A DNA stretch of 64,000 nucleotides from Novosphingobium malaysiense (GCF_000802225.1 NZ_JTDI01000011.1:45235-109234), one strand, 5' to 3'. Numbered from the stretch's first letter, positions 24,933 to 34,274 are shown. Numbers and translations: made by a program. Notes: generated by a model not told the origin, from the sequence alone.

Positions 24933-25775
24933 ATGTCGATCGAACTGAATGTGGAAGCCCTCCGCCGGGACGGCTACGTCATCATCGAGGGGCTATTTTC
25001 AGACGAGTTTTGCGATCGCGCGACAGAAGCCCTGCACCGCATACAGCATGACTATTCGATTCGAATTTCGGAAAACGATTTTTCCGGCCGCAATACGGTG
25101 CGGATCATGAATCTGTTGCAGTACGACAATCTTTTTCAGGACATTCCCGTGCACGAAGGATACCTGCCGGTCATCCAGTCCTACATGGACCGCGAGTGCC
25201 TTCTGTCAGGTATAGACAGCTCGGAAATCCTGCCCGGTGAAAAAGCGCAGATGCTCCACACCGACAGCTGGTGGTATGACGATATCCGGCTCGACTTCCC
25301 CATTACGGTCAACAGTGTACTGACCCTGACAGACTTCACCACGGAAAACGGGGCGACGCGGGTCGTTCCTGGCAGCCACCTGTGGCCGGCTGATAAGGTT
25401 TCTTACGAGATGGCCGAAGCCTCCAATGTTTCGAACCTGCCAGCCATGCATATTCGTGGCTATGGCACGGAATGGGAACCGGTTGTCGCGGAAGCCCCCA
25501 AGGGCTCGGTGATCCTGTTCGATAGCCGCCTTGTCCATGGCGGCGGTGCCAATACGACAGACAAGGCCCGCCCGAGCATCATCTCGCCATTCTGCCGAGG
25601 CTGGGTCCGGCAACTCGATAACTTTGCCTATGCGCTTTCGCACGAAAAGATGCGCAGCTTCTCTCCGCAATTGCAGCAGCTCATCGGTCTTGAAAAATAC
25701 CGCGGGGGCTACAGCAACGTCAACAACATGAGCCCACGCGAATGGTTGTGGGATCGCAAGGTACAGCAGGCCTGA
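24933..25775 (+). CDS. Phytanoyl-CoA dioxygenase (PhyH) family, Fe(II)/2-oxoglutarate oxygenase
   Basis: A 280-residue PhyH-fold enzyme. The facial triad is His109-Thr-Asp111 (LHTDSWW) and His202 (RLVHGGGANTT), with Arg213 (KARPSII) positioned for 2-oxoglutarate. DGYVIIEGLFS at the N-terminus is typical of the family. It likely hydroxylates an aliphatic or ring carbon of the substrate or its CoA ester. GGGAGG nine bases before ATG 24933 sets the start. It is a single gene divergent from the LysR regulator. Substrate cannot be read from sequence. Confidence 0.88.
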   Translation: MSIELNVEALRRDGYVIIEGLFSDEFCDRATEALHRIQHDYSIRISENDFSGRNTVRIMNLLQYDNLFQDIPVHEGYLPVIQSYMDRECLLSGIDSSEILPGEKAQMLHTDSWWYDDIRLDFPITVNSVLTLTDFTTENGATRVVPGSHLWPADKVSYEMAEASNVSNLPAMHIRGYGTEWEPVVAEAPKGSVILFDSRLVHGGGANTTDKARPSIISPFCRGWVRQLDNFAYALSHEKMRSFSPQLQQLIGLEKYRGGYSNVNNMSPREWLWDRKVQQA

Positions 25776-25847
25776 ACCCACACGACATATGCGCTGCCAG
25801 TCAAGCCGGACACTCTGCCCGCTTGGCCGGCTCGGCAAAGCAGGTGA

Positions 25848-26165
25848 TCAGGCCTGCTCTTCCCACAACCCTAGGTGCGAAGCAGTCCTGTCGATCGAAT
25901 CCGTCATTTGCATTTCACCGGACTTCGCACGCCGTCCCAGTTCCGCGATCACGGCGCCACCGTCTTCTGCTTCGATTTCATAAATTGCCAAAAACTGTCC
26001 AGGCAACTCCATCCCTGGAGCCGGGCTGGCGCTAAACCGTCGGCATGACTTCACGCCCGGGATAGCCAACACATCCTTGACGTGCACGTCATCGTACCAC
26101 GTGTTGTACTCTTCTTCCCGGCCCGCAACGGCACTGCTTGTAGCAACGAGAACATATTTCTTCAC
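25848..26165 (-). CDS. Single-module alpha+beta-barrel (DUF4286/EthD-like) protein
   Basis: A 105-residue protein with one ferredoxin-like module, containing EEEYNTWYDDVHVKDVLAIPGV, the same W-Y-D..H pattern as both halves of the 254-residue protein at 9550-10314. GTG 26165 has AGGAG seven bases upstream. It is the last gene of the MmgE/Rieske operon (40 bases after the Rieske stop), so it may assist the oxygenase reaction or act on its product. No defined enzymatic role is known for this group. Confidence 0.75.
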   Translation of the reverse strand: MKKYVLVATSSAVAGREEEYNTWYDDVHVKDVLAIPGVKSCRRFSASPAPGMELPGQFLAIYEIEAEDGGAVIAELGRRAKSGEMQMTDSIDRTASHLGLWEEQA

Positions 26166-26205
26166 TATCTCACTCCTGGAATGCGAACTCCACAGGCCTC
26201 ACGCA

Positions 26206-27663
26206 TCAGGCTTGACCGTCCAGCTTTGCAACTTGCTCACCCGCCTCGATATATTTGTCGATCATGCGATGCAGATTGCGGCAGCGAATTTCTGAGTAGC
26301 GGCCGAAATGGACATCGCGGTCACCGAGCGCGCGCAGTCCTTCCTGCACAGATGGGATGTTCGATTCATCCTGATCGTAAACGCCCGCCAGATACGCCAG
26401 ATCTCCGGTGCAATCTGCCCATTTCTGATCGGGCCGCAGCAATTGCATCGTGGCCGGAGCTGGCGCGGGCTGGTCCTTCGGTGCAAGCTTCCAGAGGAAC
26501 ACCTCCATCAGGCACTGTTCGTGATCGAGCCCCACAGGCCGGAAACGATATCCGATCTTGGTGGCAAGACTGCCCCAGAGGTGGAAATTCGGGAACAGAT
26601 CGTGCGAGAATCCGTCGAGGAAATCCGCATCGCACCGCTCGGATAAATCGCGTCCTGTCCGCTCGGAAAGGTTCTTCCGTCCGGTAATGGCAAGGTAGCG
26701 GCGCTCGGTCATATCCGGACCAAATTCTATGCCCGCACTTGCACCGGCCTTGTTGCCGTTCTTCATCGCAAGATCGAGGATTTCCTGCGGCGACAGCTTG
26801 GGCCCGGCATAGACCAACCCCGGATAGCCATGGGGTGAAATCGCGCGCGTCACATGGTCGGACAGCACGTCGTACTGGGCATTGGCGTCTGGCGTATAGG
26901 GCGAGACCTGCGGATGCGTCGCCCCGACATGATGATTTTCCAGAAACGCTTCGGCACACACCTTCCAGTTCGCCGGCAGCACCTTCGCCACATGCGCCGC
27001 CTTGTAGACATGGTCTATCATCCAGTAGTCCATGTGGCGCGGCAACGGATCGGCGACTTCCTCGAACGGCTTGCAGTTGGCATCGAAGTTCACGAACACA
27101 AAGCCGGCCCACCGGGCCACCTTGACCTCGCCGAGCGGAAAGTTGTCAGCGTCGATCTCGGGGAAGTCCCACGCGACCGGGCCCGGCTTGAAGGTCCCGT
27201 CAATATTCCATGTGAAGCCGTGATAGGGGCACCAGAACTGTTTCTTGCACCCGCCCCGATCGGCCAGTTTGCGCCCCCGATGGAGGCAGATGTTTTCGAA
27301 TGCGCGAATCGAACCGTCGTTCTGGCGCGTGACCAGCACGGACCGGTTGACGATATCGAAGATGTAGGTATCGCCAGGATTGCGAATTTCTTCTTCCCGG
27401 CATGCATACTGCCACGTCTTGAGAAAGACGTGTTCGACTTCCAGCTTGAAGAATTCCGGATCGGTATAGCGCCGGGCACTGACAGGTTCGCTTCCGAGGT
27501 CGACCATGCGGTGTTCGCGCACGATGTCCGAGACCGGCTGGAAGGTTTCATCGATGTCCAGAATGTCCTGATAGGTCAGGCCCTCCCACAATTCGATCGG
27601 CAAACGCTTGCTGCCGCCCCGCTCCGGGTCGGCCGTGACGTTCAGTACCTTGGGCTCATCCAT
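26206..27663 (-). CDS. Rieske non-heme iron ring-hydroxylating oxygenase, alpha subunit
   Basis: A 485-residue oxygenase. The [2Fe-2S] Rieske ligands are Cys126-Leu-His128 (CLHRG) and Cys145-X2-His148 (CPYHG); the mononuclear iron site has His245 and His250 (ENHHVGATH). The length and domain order fit an aromatic-ring-hydroxylating-type alpha subunit. No beta subunit, ferredoxin or reductase lies nearby, so electron partners must be elsewhere and it may be an alpha-only enzyme. ATG 27663 is used, with GGAGGT 12 bases upstream; GTG 27672 is a possible alternative. It likely hydroxylates the carbon skeleton. Operon: MmgE/PrpD, this gene, DUF4286-like protein. Confidence 0.92.
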   Translation of the reverse strand: MDEPKVLNVTADPERGGSKRLPIELWEGLTYQDILDIDETFQPVSDIVREHRMVDLGSEPVSARRYTDPEFFKLEVEHVFLKTWQYACREEEIRNPGDTYIFDIVNRSVLVTRQNDGSIRAFENICLHRGRKLADRGGCKKQFWCPYHGFTWNIDGTFKPGPVAWDFPEIDADNFPLGEVKVARWAGFVFVNFDANCKPFEEVADPLPRHMDYWMIDHVYKAAHVAKVLPANWKVCAEAFLENHHVGATHPQVSPYTPDANAQYDVLSDHVTRAISPHGYPGLVYAGPKLSPQEILDLAMKNGNKAGASAGIEFGPDMTERRYLAITGRKNLSERTGRDLSERCDADFLDGFSHDLFPNFHLWGSLATKIGYRFRPVGLDHEQCLMEVFLWKLAPKDQPAPAPATMQLLRPDQKWADCTGDLAYLAGVYDQDESNIPSVQEGLRALGDRDVHFGRYSEIRCRNLHRMIDKYIEAGEQVAKLDGQA

Positions 27664-27682
27664 GATGTTCACTCTACCTCCG

Positions 27683-29068
27683 TCAATTCGCCGGGACGGT
27701 CAGCGCGGTAAGTTCACGGATCGATCCCAGCGTCTCGAACCTGGCAATCGTCTCGACCAGCTGGTTCGAGCGGGCCACGCCAAGGACCGGCATCACCAGG
27801 GCGTGGAACTTCTCGACCAGATCCTCCCACTGCCGCTCGAGATCGCTGTCCGGACGCGGCGTGAAGATGTCGATGCGCGCCGTGTGGACTTCCCCGTTCT
27901 TCAACCTGAGCGTCACTTCGCTGGGATGCGACATGTGGAACAGGCGAGCTTCCGGTTTCACCTGCACCAGCCCGCGAGCGGCCACGAGCAGCGGGTCCAT
28001 GACCAGCTCGTCCGTGAAGGAATCTGTCCCCGTATCCCGGTCCGCCAGCGCAAGCGCGGCACAATACTTGATCGAGAACATGCCTTCCAGGCCGGTCTTG
28101 GGGTCCTCTATGCCGCAAACTCCGGGGGTAAGCTCGGGCACGACGAGTTCCACGACCTCCACCTCGTCCAGCGAGAATGGCCGCTTCGCCCGAATGGAAC
28201 GGATGCCGTCAATCGACGAGTGCGTACCGCCGCAGGCTGCGTGAAGCTTGAAGATGATTTCCTCCACGCCCTGCCTTTCGCCGGAAGCGACCGAAGGCCG
28301 GGTGGGATCGAAAGCGTCGGGCGATGGATTGACCGCGCTGGCGAAACCCAGCGGCGATTCAATGACGTCGCGCGGACCGGTAAAGCCGGCCTCGCATAGA
28401 CGAGCCGACAAGACTCCCACGGCTGCTGCGTTGCCGGCATTGAGGTGCTTGCCCATGGTGCCGAAACTGGAGCGCAATCCCGAAGCCTGTGTCCCCGCGA
28501 TCCCCAGTGCCTGCAACGAACGGTCGGCGTCGAGCCCGAGCAAACTGCTGGCGGCCATTGCCGCGCCGAACACCCCGAAAGTTCCCGTGCAGTGCCAGCC
28601 GCGCGGATAGGAGGCATCGGTCACGGATTCGGCGATGATCCTGAGTGTCTCGAAACCGTGCAGCAGGCTCTCGAGCACACGCATGCCATCGAGATCGAGT
28701 TCGTCGCCAAGGGCAAAGACCGTCGGCAGCGTTACCACCGAAGGGTGGATGCGCATGCCCATGTCATCGAAATCCTGCGAGTGGCTCGCGATGCCGCCGC
28801 ACAAGGCCGCCTGGCGTGCCGTCATGCGATGCGGTGCGCCAATTACCTGTGCCGCGCCCGGGCCACCTTCCGCCAGCATGACATCCTGTGCGATCAGAGC
28901 GGACGGCTGGCGGGCACCGGAAATCGTAACACCGATCCAGTCGAGAACCGCGTGACGCGCGCGCTGCAGAACCCGGTCCGAAGCTGACGCAGCAGTGATG
29001 TTGCGCACATCATCCACAAGCTTGGCGGAACAACCAAGCTCACTCACACGATCAAGCGCCTCTTCCAT
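27683..29068 (-). CDS. MmgE/PrpD family protein
   Basis: A 461-residue member of the 2-methylcitrate dehydratase/cis-aconitate decarboxylase family: ARHAVLDWIGVTISGARQPS at the N-terminal helical domain, and ASHSQDFDDM with the conserved Asp/His region near residue 95. Members include PrpD dehydratase, iminodisuccinate epimerase and decarboxylases. In this context it might dehydrate or isomerise a tertiary hydroxy acid. GGAGGTGTC directly precedes ATG 29068. It heads the operon with the Rieske oxygenase, under dyad copy H. Confidence 0.88.
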   Translation of the reverse strand: MEEALDRVSELGCSAKLVDDVRNITAASASDRVLQRARHAVLDWIGVTISGARQPSALIAQDVMLAEGGPGAAQVIGAPHRMTARQAALCGGIASHSQDFDDMGMRIHPSVVTLPTVFALGDELDLDGMRVLESLLHGFETLRIIAESVTDASYPRGWHCTGTFGVFGAAMAASSLLGLDADRSLQALGIAGTQASGLRSSFGTMGKHLNAGNAAAVGVLSARLCEAGFTGPRDVIESPLGFASAVNPSPDAFDPTRPSVASGERQGVEEIIFKLHAACGGTHSSIDGIRSIRAKRPFSLDEVEVVELVVPELTPGVCGIEDPKTGLEGMFSIKYCAALALADRDTGTDSFTDELVMDPLLVAARGLVQVKPEARLFHMSHPSEVTLRLKNGEVHTARIDIFTPRPDSDLERQWEDLVEKFHALVMPVLGVARSNQLVETIARFETLGSIRELTALTVPAN

Positions 29069-29082
29069 GACACCTCCGGATA

Positions 29083-29105
29083 ATTATGAATTCAATTTAA
29101 AATCC
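29083..29105 (-). promoter_or_regulatory. Shared AT-rich dyad, copy H (MmgE/Rieske promoter)
   Basis: Core GAATTCAATTTAAAAT, starting 15 bases upstream of the MmgE/PrpD start at 29068, so close that binding would block its RNA polymerase or its ribosome-binding region. Confidence 0.55.
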
Positions 29106-29171
29106 ACCACCTTTCAAAGGAAGTCAAGGAGCCCTGCATCCTTCTGTGCGAGCCACATCGCCGCACAGGAG

Positions 29172-29192
29172 TTGATTTCAATTTAAAATTAT
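29172..29192 (+). promoter_or_regulatory. Shared AT-rich dyad, copy I (acyl-CoA dehydrogenase promoter)
   Basis: TTGATTTCAATTTAAAATTA. It is the second copy in the same divergent gap, 66 bases from copy H, so each of the two divergent operons seems to have its own site. Confidence 0.55.
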
Positions 29193-29314
29193 CGCAATGG
29201 TCATCCTCAAGGAAACACAGTTCCGTGGACGAGGATCGCAAGCCCGGCCAGGCCCCATTGGCCCGGCAAACAATTCGGGCAGGCTCAGAACCGTCGCCAG
29301 AAAGGTATGTGCGA

Positions 29315-30430
29315 ATGAGCGAAGACACTCTCGAAGAAGACCTGATGGCTCTGTCCGAGGGAATCGATTCGGCCCTTGCCGAAATGTGTGAGGCGCGGAT
29401 CGTGCACACGTATTTCGACGGCGGGAACGAACTCGACGAAACCCTCTGGCAATGTGCGGCCGAGCTTGGCTGGCTGGGCATCGGCCTCCCCGAAGAATAC
29501 GATGGCCTCGGCCTTGGGGCTCCCGGGCTCGATCTTCTTTTCCGTGCGCTGGGTTCGTTCATGGCGCCTGGCGCCTTCATTCCCACACTTTCAGCGGCGC
29601 AATGGCTCGCCGAATCCGCGGCGCCGGAAGTTTGCCAGACGCTGCTCCCCGAGGTTGTTGCGGGCGCATGCACGTTCGCAGTGCCTCTGGTGCCGGGAAC
29701 TGCCCCGCTGCAACTGGAAGGCTCAGGCTTGTCCGGCCGCCCCCCCCTGATGCTTGGCTCCCGGTCGGCGACCACCGCCATCGTCGCGATCGAACAAGCC
29801 GGAAAGCCCGGATATGCGATCGTCCCTCTCGCCGCGGCAACGGCCTCCTTCACGCCAACGGAGATCTGGGACAGCACGCGCATGGCTGGAAAGTATGAGT
29901 TTTCCGGCGCAAGCCCGCTGGCCGTGGTCGATGACGCCGATGGCGCTGCGACTGCCTGCCTGCGGCGCTGGCTGGCCCTCGCCACTGCCGCGGACTGCGT
30001 GGGCGGTGCGCGCGCCATCACCTTCAAGACGGTAGACTATCTCAAGGAGCGCTCGCAGTTCGGCCGGTCCCTCGCCAGTCTTCAGGCGCTGAAGCACCGC
30101 ATCGCCGGACTGCTGACCCGCGTCATCCAGGACGAGGCGCTGCTCGATCAGGCGGTCGCCTCACTCGCCGGAAGCGAGCCCAGCGCGGACATGTGGATGA
30201 ACATGGCAAAGGCTTCGGCCGGCGACATGTTCGCGGCTGTCGCCGAGGATTGCGTGCAGCTCCACGGCGGCGTCGGCTTCACCTGGGAATTCGACTGCCA
30301 CATCTACCTGAAGCGCGCCCTGTTCAATCGCGAAATCGCAGCCAGTTCTTCGGTCCTAAGGGATCTGGCAGCATCCCAATTTGCCCTATCCGCCCGTTCG
30401 GGCGCTTCCACTGCGGAGCTTGCACTGTGA
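29315..30430 (+). CDS. Acyl-CoA dehydrogenase, smaller subunit of a heteromeric pair
   Basis: A 371-residue ACAD-fold protein with the AELGWLGIGLPEEYDGLGLG N-terminal segment, TVDYLKERSQFGRSLASLQALKHR (about residues 237-260) and the C-terminal LHGGVGFTWEFDCHIYLKRA. The FAD-binding arginine/glutamine region is kept but the usual mid-domain is short, as in non-catalytic partners of alpha2beta2 ACADs of steroid degradation. ATG 29315 with AAAGG upstream. It overlaps the second subunit by four bases (GTGA at 30427-30430). A closely similar pair lies at 52430-54768. Works in side-chain or ring beta-oxidation. Confidence 0.9.
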   Translation: MSEDTLEEDLMALSEGIDSALAEMCEARIVHTYFDGGNELDETLWQCAAELGWLGIGLPEEYDGLGLGAPGLDLLFRALGSFMAPGAFIPTLSAAQWLAESAAPEVCQTLLPEVVAGACTFAVPLVPGTAPLQLEGSGLSGRPPLMLGSRSATTAIVAIEQAGKPGYAIVPLAAATASFTPTEIWDSTRMAGKYEFSGASPLAVVDDADGAATACLRRWLALATAADCVGGARAITFKTVDYLKERSQFGRSLASLQALKHRIAGLLTRVIQDEALLDQAVASLAGSEPSADMWMNMAKASAGDMFAAVAEDCVQLHGGVGFTWEFDCHIYLKRALFNREIAASSSVLRDLAASQFALSARSGASTAELAL

Positions 30431-31602
30431 TTCTGGACAAGGTTGACGACGAAGCCGCGTTCCGTGGCGCCCTGCGCGAATGGCTGGCCGAAATCATGCA
30501 GGCTGATGAGGCGCGTCTGCCGCCAAAGAACGCCAAGCAGTTCAACACCAACCAGCTCTGGTGGATGGCCGAGCGCAACAAGGTTGGGCTTGGCACCCCG
30601 CATTGGCCGAAGGAATATGGCGGTTCGGACCTGTCCCTGCGGGGGCAGGTGATCATTGCGGAGGAAGTAACGCGCGCGCGCGCGCCTTCGCTCGGGCAGT
30701 TCACGATTTCGCTGAACCACATTCCCGCCACGCTGATGAAATGGGGCACCGAAGAGCAGAAGAAGAAGTATCTTCCCCCGGTTTCACAGGGGACGATCTG
30801 GTGCCAGGGCTTTTCCGAGCCTAACGCTGGCTCCGACCTTGCCTCGGTGCGCACACGCGCGGTTCGGGACGGCGACCACTACGTCGTGAACGGCCAGAAG
30901 ATCTGGTCGTCCTATTCGATGTACGCTAAGCACTGCATCCTGCTTACGCGCACCGATCCTGATGCCCCGAAGCACAAGGGCATCAGCTTCTTCCTCATGG
31001 ACATGGACACGCCCGGCGTCGAAGTGCGCCCGCTGCGGCAAGCTAACGGCCTCGACAAGTTTGGGGAGATTTTCCTGACCGACGTGCGTATCCCGGTCGA
31101 AAACATGGTCGGCCCGGAAAACGAGGGCTGGGCGGTAGCGCAGACCACCTTGTCCTCCGAACGCGGCATCAACTCTTTTGAGCGCCATGAGCGGGTCCGG
31201 TATCTGATGGAGGACTTCTACGCGGCCTCTCTGCAAAGCGATGCCGCTTGGCTGAAGGATACCGCAATGCAGCGGGAATTCATGCAGCTCTTCGCCGAAG
31301 TTCAGGGATGCCGCCGCCTGATGCGCAAGCTGCTGCGCGCCACGATCGAGAAATCGCCGATTGCCGCACAGGTCACGCCCCACGTGAAGATGATCAATAC
31401 AGATCTGCGTGCCCAGGTCGGCGATTTCCTGACGCGGGCCAGCGGCCCGGAGGCACAAGGTATCGTGGCCGGTTTCGACGAACTCTCGACAGACCCGATG
31501 TTCACCTACCTCACCGCGCTCGGCGGCCGCATCGCCGGTGGCAGTAACGAGATCATGCGCAACATCATCGCCGAACGTATCCTGCAGATGCCCAAGGGGT
31601 GA
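30427..31602 (+). CDS. Acyl-CoA dehydrogenase, larger subunit of a heteromeric pair
   Basis: A 391-residue subunit. It has the ACAD signatures CQGFSEPNAGSDLASVRTRAVRDGDHYVVNGQKIW and GGRIAGGSNEIMRNIIAERIL. The residue where MCAD has its catalytic Glu376 is Gly here, so the base must come from elsewhere (SERGINSFERHERVR is a candidate helix, as in heteromeric steroid ACADs). The GTG start 30427 overlaps the preceding stop, which is typical of coupled stoichiometric subunits. It is followed by the E2-like acyltransferase gene in the same operon. Confidence 0.9.
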   Translation: MILDKVDDEAAFRGALREWLAEIMQADEARLPPKNAKQFNTNQLWWMAERNKVGLGTPHWPKEYGGSDLSLRGQVIIAEEVTRARAPSLGQFTISLNHIPATLMKWGTEEQKKKYLPPVSQGTIWCQGFSEPNAGSDLASVRTRAVRDGDHYVVNGQKIWSSYSMYAKHCILLTRTDPDAPKHKGISFFLMDMDTPGVEVRPLRQANGLDKFGEIFLTDVRIPVENMVGPENEGWAVAQTTLSSERGINSFERHERVRYLMEDFYAASLQSDAAWLKDTAMQREFMQLFAEVQGCRRLMRKLLRATIEKSPIAAQVTPHVKMINTDLRAQVGDFLTRASGPEAQGIVAGFDELSTDPMFTYLTALGGRIAGGSNEIMRNIIAERILQMPKG

Positions 31603-31659
31603 CACCAGCCCCACCTGCAGGAACCGGGACACCGGCCAACATAATTCCGGAGAGACGAA

Positions 31660-32376
31660 ATGTCCGATGCAGACCAGTTTACCCAGGCCCTCGCCGACTA
31701 TGGGGAAGTTGAACCCATCAAACGAACCCGCATCCAGAAGATCGTCGCCAAGACCATGTGCACAAGCGTGACGACGATCCCGCACGTCACCCACCACGAC
31801 AAGGTCGACGTTACCGGACTGGAAACCTACCGCAAATCGATGGGGAAGGAGCAGAAGGTCTCCCCGCTCATCTTCATCGTCAAGGCGGCTGTCGATGCCC
31901 TAACGGACTTTCCGGACTTCAACGCCTCGCTGTCGCCCGACGGTGAAGTTCTGGTCCGCAAGAAGTTCTTCAATGTCGGTATCGCGGTAGACAGTCCTCT
32001 GGGCTTGCTGGTTCCCGTGCTGCGCGACTGCGATACAAAGGACCTGCAGAGCCTGAATGGCGAACTGAAGGAAATGACCGAGCTGGCCCGCACCAAGGGC
32101 CTGCCGCTGGCGGCCATGTCTGGCGGCTGTTTCACCATTTCCTCGCTGGGCGGCATCGGGGGAACCTATTTTACGCCCATCATCAGCCCGCCCGAAGTCG
32201 CGATCCTGGGTGTTACCGGCATACAGACCGAACCGGTATGGGACGGCGAGCAATTCGTCCCGCGCAAGATGCTACCGCTATCCCTCAGCTACGATCACAG
32301 GGTCATCAATGGTGCGGACGCGGCTCGCTTCGTGAAACGCATCGGAGAAAGCCTCGCGCGATGGTCCGCAGAATGA
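31660..32376 (+). CDS. Bare catalytic domain of a 2-oxoacid dehydrogenase E2 (dihydrolipoyl acyltransferase)
   Basis: A 238-residue protein that contains only the E2 catalytic domain: EPIKRTRIQKIVAKTM at the start, FTISSLGGIGGTYFTPIISPPEVAILGV, and the active-site motif DHRVING (His213; Asn217 as in Pseudomonas/Azotobacter AceF). It is most like the E2p catalytic core. Lipoyl and peripheral-subunit-binding domains are absent, although in normal E2s they precede it. The missing lipoyl carrier is probably the 76-residue protein at 57236-57466, with E1 at 55184-57229. It sits in the acyl-CoA dehydrogenase operon. Confidence 0.88.
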   Translation: MSDADQFTQALADYGEVEPIKRTRIQKIVAKTMCTSVTTIPHVTHHDKVDVTGLETYRKSMGKEQKVSPLIFIVKAAVDALTDFPDFNASLSPDGEVLVRKKFFNVGIAVDSPLGLLVPVLRDCDTKDLQSLNGELKEMTELARTKGLPLAAMSGGCFTISSLGGIGGTYFTPIISPPEVAILGVTGIQTEPVWDGEQFVPRKMLPLSLSYDHRVINGADAARFVKRIGESLARWSAE

Positions 32377-32415
32377 CGGAACGGCGCTTATCCCGCAAGG
32401 CTGACGGCCAAGCGC

Positions 32416-33279
32416 TCACGTGCTTTTGGACGTCCGAGCCCAGTCCCGAACCGGCACGAAATCCTGCGTGTGGGAAGACCTGTGCCTAAGCCAGCTTGCC
32501 CCGTCCACGACAAGCGTGTGCCCTGTAATATAGCGGGCAAAGGGCGAACAGAGAAAGCAGGCTGACCACGCCAGTTCCTGCAAACGCCCGGCCCGCCCAC
32601 CGGGCATCTGACCTTCCTTGCCGATCCGCCACGGGCCCTTCATGTGCTCAGCCGTGTCGTCGTGGGGAAACCACCCCGGCGCGAGGGTATTCACGCGAAT
32701 TCCGTCCACCGCCCATTCGACTGCGAGCGTCTTGGTCATGTTGGTGACAGCAGCCTTGGCTGCGGCCGAGTGAACCGACCCCGGCCCTCCGTTGAAGGCA
32801 AATGTCGCGCCGATGTTCAAAATCGCCCCCGGCTCACCCGCCTCGATGCGGCAGCGATGGAATTCCTGCGAACAGAAGAACGTCCCGTCCATCACGATGT
32901 CCGTAACGGCACGCCAGCCATTGGGTGTCAGGTCTTCTGCAGGCGCCATGAACCGGCCGGCCGCATTGTTGACCAATATCGAGACTGGTCCCAGCCCGTC
33001 GCCGATCATGTCAAACGCTTCCGCAATCTGTTCCGGCTTCCGCACATCGAGAGGAACGGCAAGCGCCTGCCCGCCCCGACTTTGCACAGCCTCCACTCCC
33101 GCCAGGCGATGCTCTTCCTTGCGGCTGGCAATCGCCACCCTAGCCCCCATGCTCGCGAACATCCGCGCCATGGCCTTGCCCAGCCCGGTGCCGCCGCCTG
33201 TGATCAGCACAACATCTTCCCCGAAAGTCCCGGCAGGCAGGAATGGCTGTTCGAACTGTGGCGGCTCGGGCAACGGCAT
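32416..33279 (-). CDS. SDR, 2,4-dienoyl-CoA-reductase-like
   Basis: A 287-residue SDR. Cofactor motif TGGGTGLGKA, NNAAGRF, and an active-site segment HSAAAKAAV in which the usual Tyr of YxxxK is replaced while Lys stays. This replacement is characteristic of the DECR branch of SDRs (SAxAKAGV). DECR-like enzymes reduce 2,4-dienoyl-CoA with NADPH or related enoyl substrates, which suits beta-oxidation of an unsaturated chain. GAGGAGA precedes ATG 33279 by seven bases. It diverges from the crotonase/D-aminoacylase operon across dyad copy J. Confidence 0.88.
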   Translation of the reverse strand: MPLPEPPQFEQPFLPAGTFGEDVVLITGGGTGLGKAMARMFASMGARVAIASRKEEHRLAGVEAVQSRGGQALAVPLDVRKPEQIAEAFDMIGDGLGPVSILVNNAAGRFMAPAEDLTPNGWRAVTDIVMDGTFFCSQEFHRCRIEAGEPGAILNIGATFAFNGGPGSVHSAAAKAAVTNMTKTLAVEWAVDGIRVNTLAPGWFPHDDTAEHMKGPWRIGKEGQMPGGRAGRLQELAWSACFLCSPFARYITGHTLVVDGASWLRHRSSHTQDFVPVRDWARTSKST

Positions 33280-33350
33280 GGGGCTCTCCTCATCGAACGA
33301 CGCGAAACTTTTCAGGGAACAAATTGCGCAAGCGCCGCGCGGCGCCATTA

Positions 33351-33370
33351 TTTTAATTCTTTATAAAATT
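33351..33370. promoter_or_regulatory. Shared AT-rich dyad, copy J (divergent promoter)
   Basis: TTTTAATTCTTTATAAAATT between the DECR-like SDR (minus) and the crotonase gene (plus), 71 bases from each start. Confidence 0.55.
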
Positions 33371-33441
33371 CTTCAGTTCGGATAGGCTGTATCGCACAGG
33401 CACGTCAACATGCCTCAAGCATGCAACCAATGGGACGAACC

Positions 33442-34239
33442 ATGGACGAGAGGATCGAGGAAGACCGCATCCTGGTCAGCCAGATCGGGAAAGTAGCACT
33501 CATCACCTTCAATCGCCCGAAGGTTCTCAACGCGTTTTCGGCAGGCATGGGCAAGCAGATGGCCAGCCTCCTCGATTCCATGAATGACGACCCCAATGTC
33601 AGGGTCGTGGTGTTTACCGGCAACGGCAAGGGATTCTGCTCGGGAAAGGATCTCAAGGCTGCCAACACACTTGAAAAGCCTGCTCCGCGCTCCCCTTACC
33701 GGATGCTCAATTTCAACGAACACAACATTGCTTCCATCCGCAGTTTCGCCAAGCCGACGATCGCAGCCGTCAATGGCGTTGCGGTTGGCGCAGGCCTTGG
33801 CATTTGCTTGGCCTGCGACATGCGCATCGCATCACCAGGCGCCCGCTTCAGCGCAATTTTCACCAAGCGCGGTATTCCCGCGCAGGATGCAGTGGGCGCA
33901 TTCTTGCCGCAGATCGTGGGCCTGCCGAAGGCGCTCGAGATGCTCTATACCGGGCGCATCGTTGAGGCCGAGGAAGCATTGCACATGGGCCTCGTTTCGG
34001 AAATCTTGCCGCACGAGGCCTTGCTGGACCGGGCACTGGCGATAGCTGAGCAAATCGCCGCCGCCCCGCCTCTAGCAACGGCAATGATCAAGCAGGTCGT
34101 CTATCGCGGTCTCGGCCGCTCGATAGATGATCAATTGGCCCTGCAGACACTGGCGACTTACATCAATTCAGCGAATGCAGGCGACGACATTCGCGAAGCC
34201 AATGCCGCCTTCAAGGAACGGCGGGCGCCGATTTTTTGA
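33442..34239 (+). CDS. Crotonase-superfamily protein without the canonical Glu pair
   Basis: A 265-residue crotonase fold with oxyanion-hole SGKDLKAA and VGAGLGICLACDMRIAS. The positions of catalytic Glu144/Glu164 of enoyl-CoA hydratase read Gly (GAGLGI) and a non-acidic residue (FSAIFTKRG), so it should not be a normal hydratase. An Asp in IPAQDAVG could act instead, as in some isomerase or hydrolase members. ATG 33442 is chosen (GGGACGA nearby); 33430 and 33421 are alternatives. First gene before the D-aminoacylase-like gene. Role: isomerase, hydrolase or lyase on a CoA ester. Confidence 0.85.
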   Translation: MDERIEEDRILVSQIGKVALITFNRPKVLNAFSAGMGKQMASLLDSMNDDPNVRVVVFTGNGKGFCSGKDLKAANTLEKPAPRSPYRMLNFNEHNIASIRSFAKPTIAAVNGVAVGAGLGICLACDMRIASPGARFSAIFTKRGIPAQDAVGAFLPQIVGLPKALEMLYTGRIVEAEEALHMGLVSEILPHEALLDRALAIAEQIAAAPPLATAMIKQVVYRGLGRSIDDQLALQTLATYINSANAGDDIREANAAFKERRAPIF

Positions 34240-34274
34240 TAGGTATCAGCGAATTCGAAGGAGAGGTTTTTGCG

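Noticed and set aside
26206..27663. Rieske protein considered as KshA (3-ketosteroid 9alpha-hydroxylase)
   Set aside because: It is about 485 residues, clearly longer than KshA, with the domain pattern of larger oxygenase alpha subunits, and no KshB-type reductase is near.
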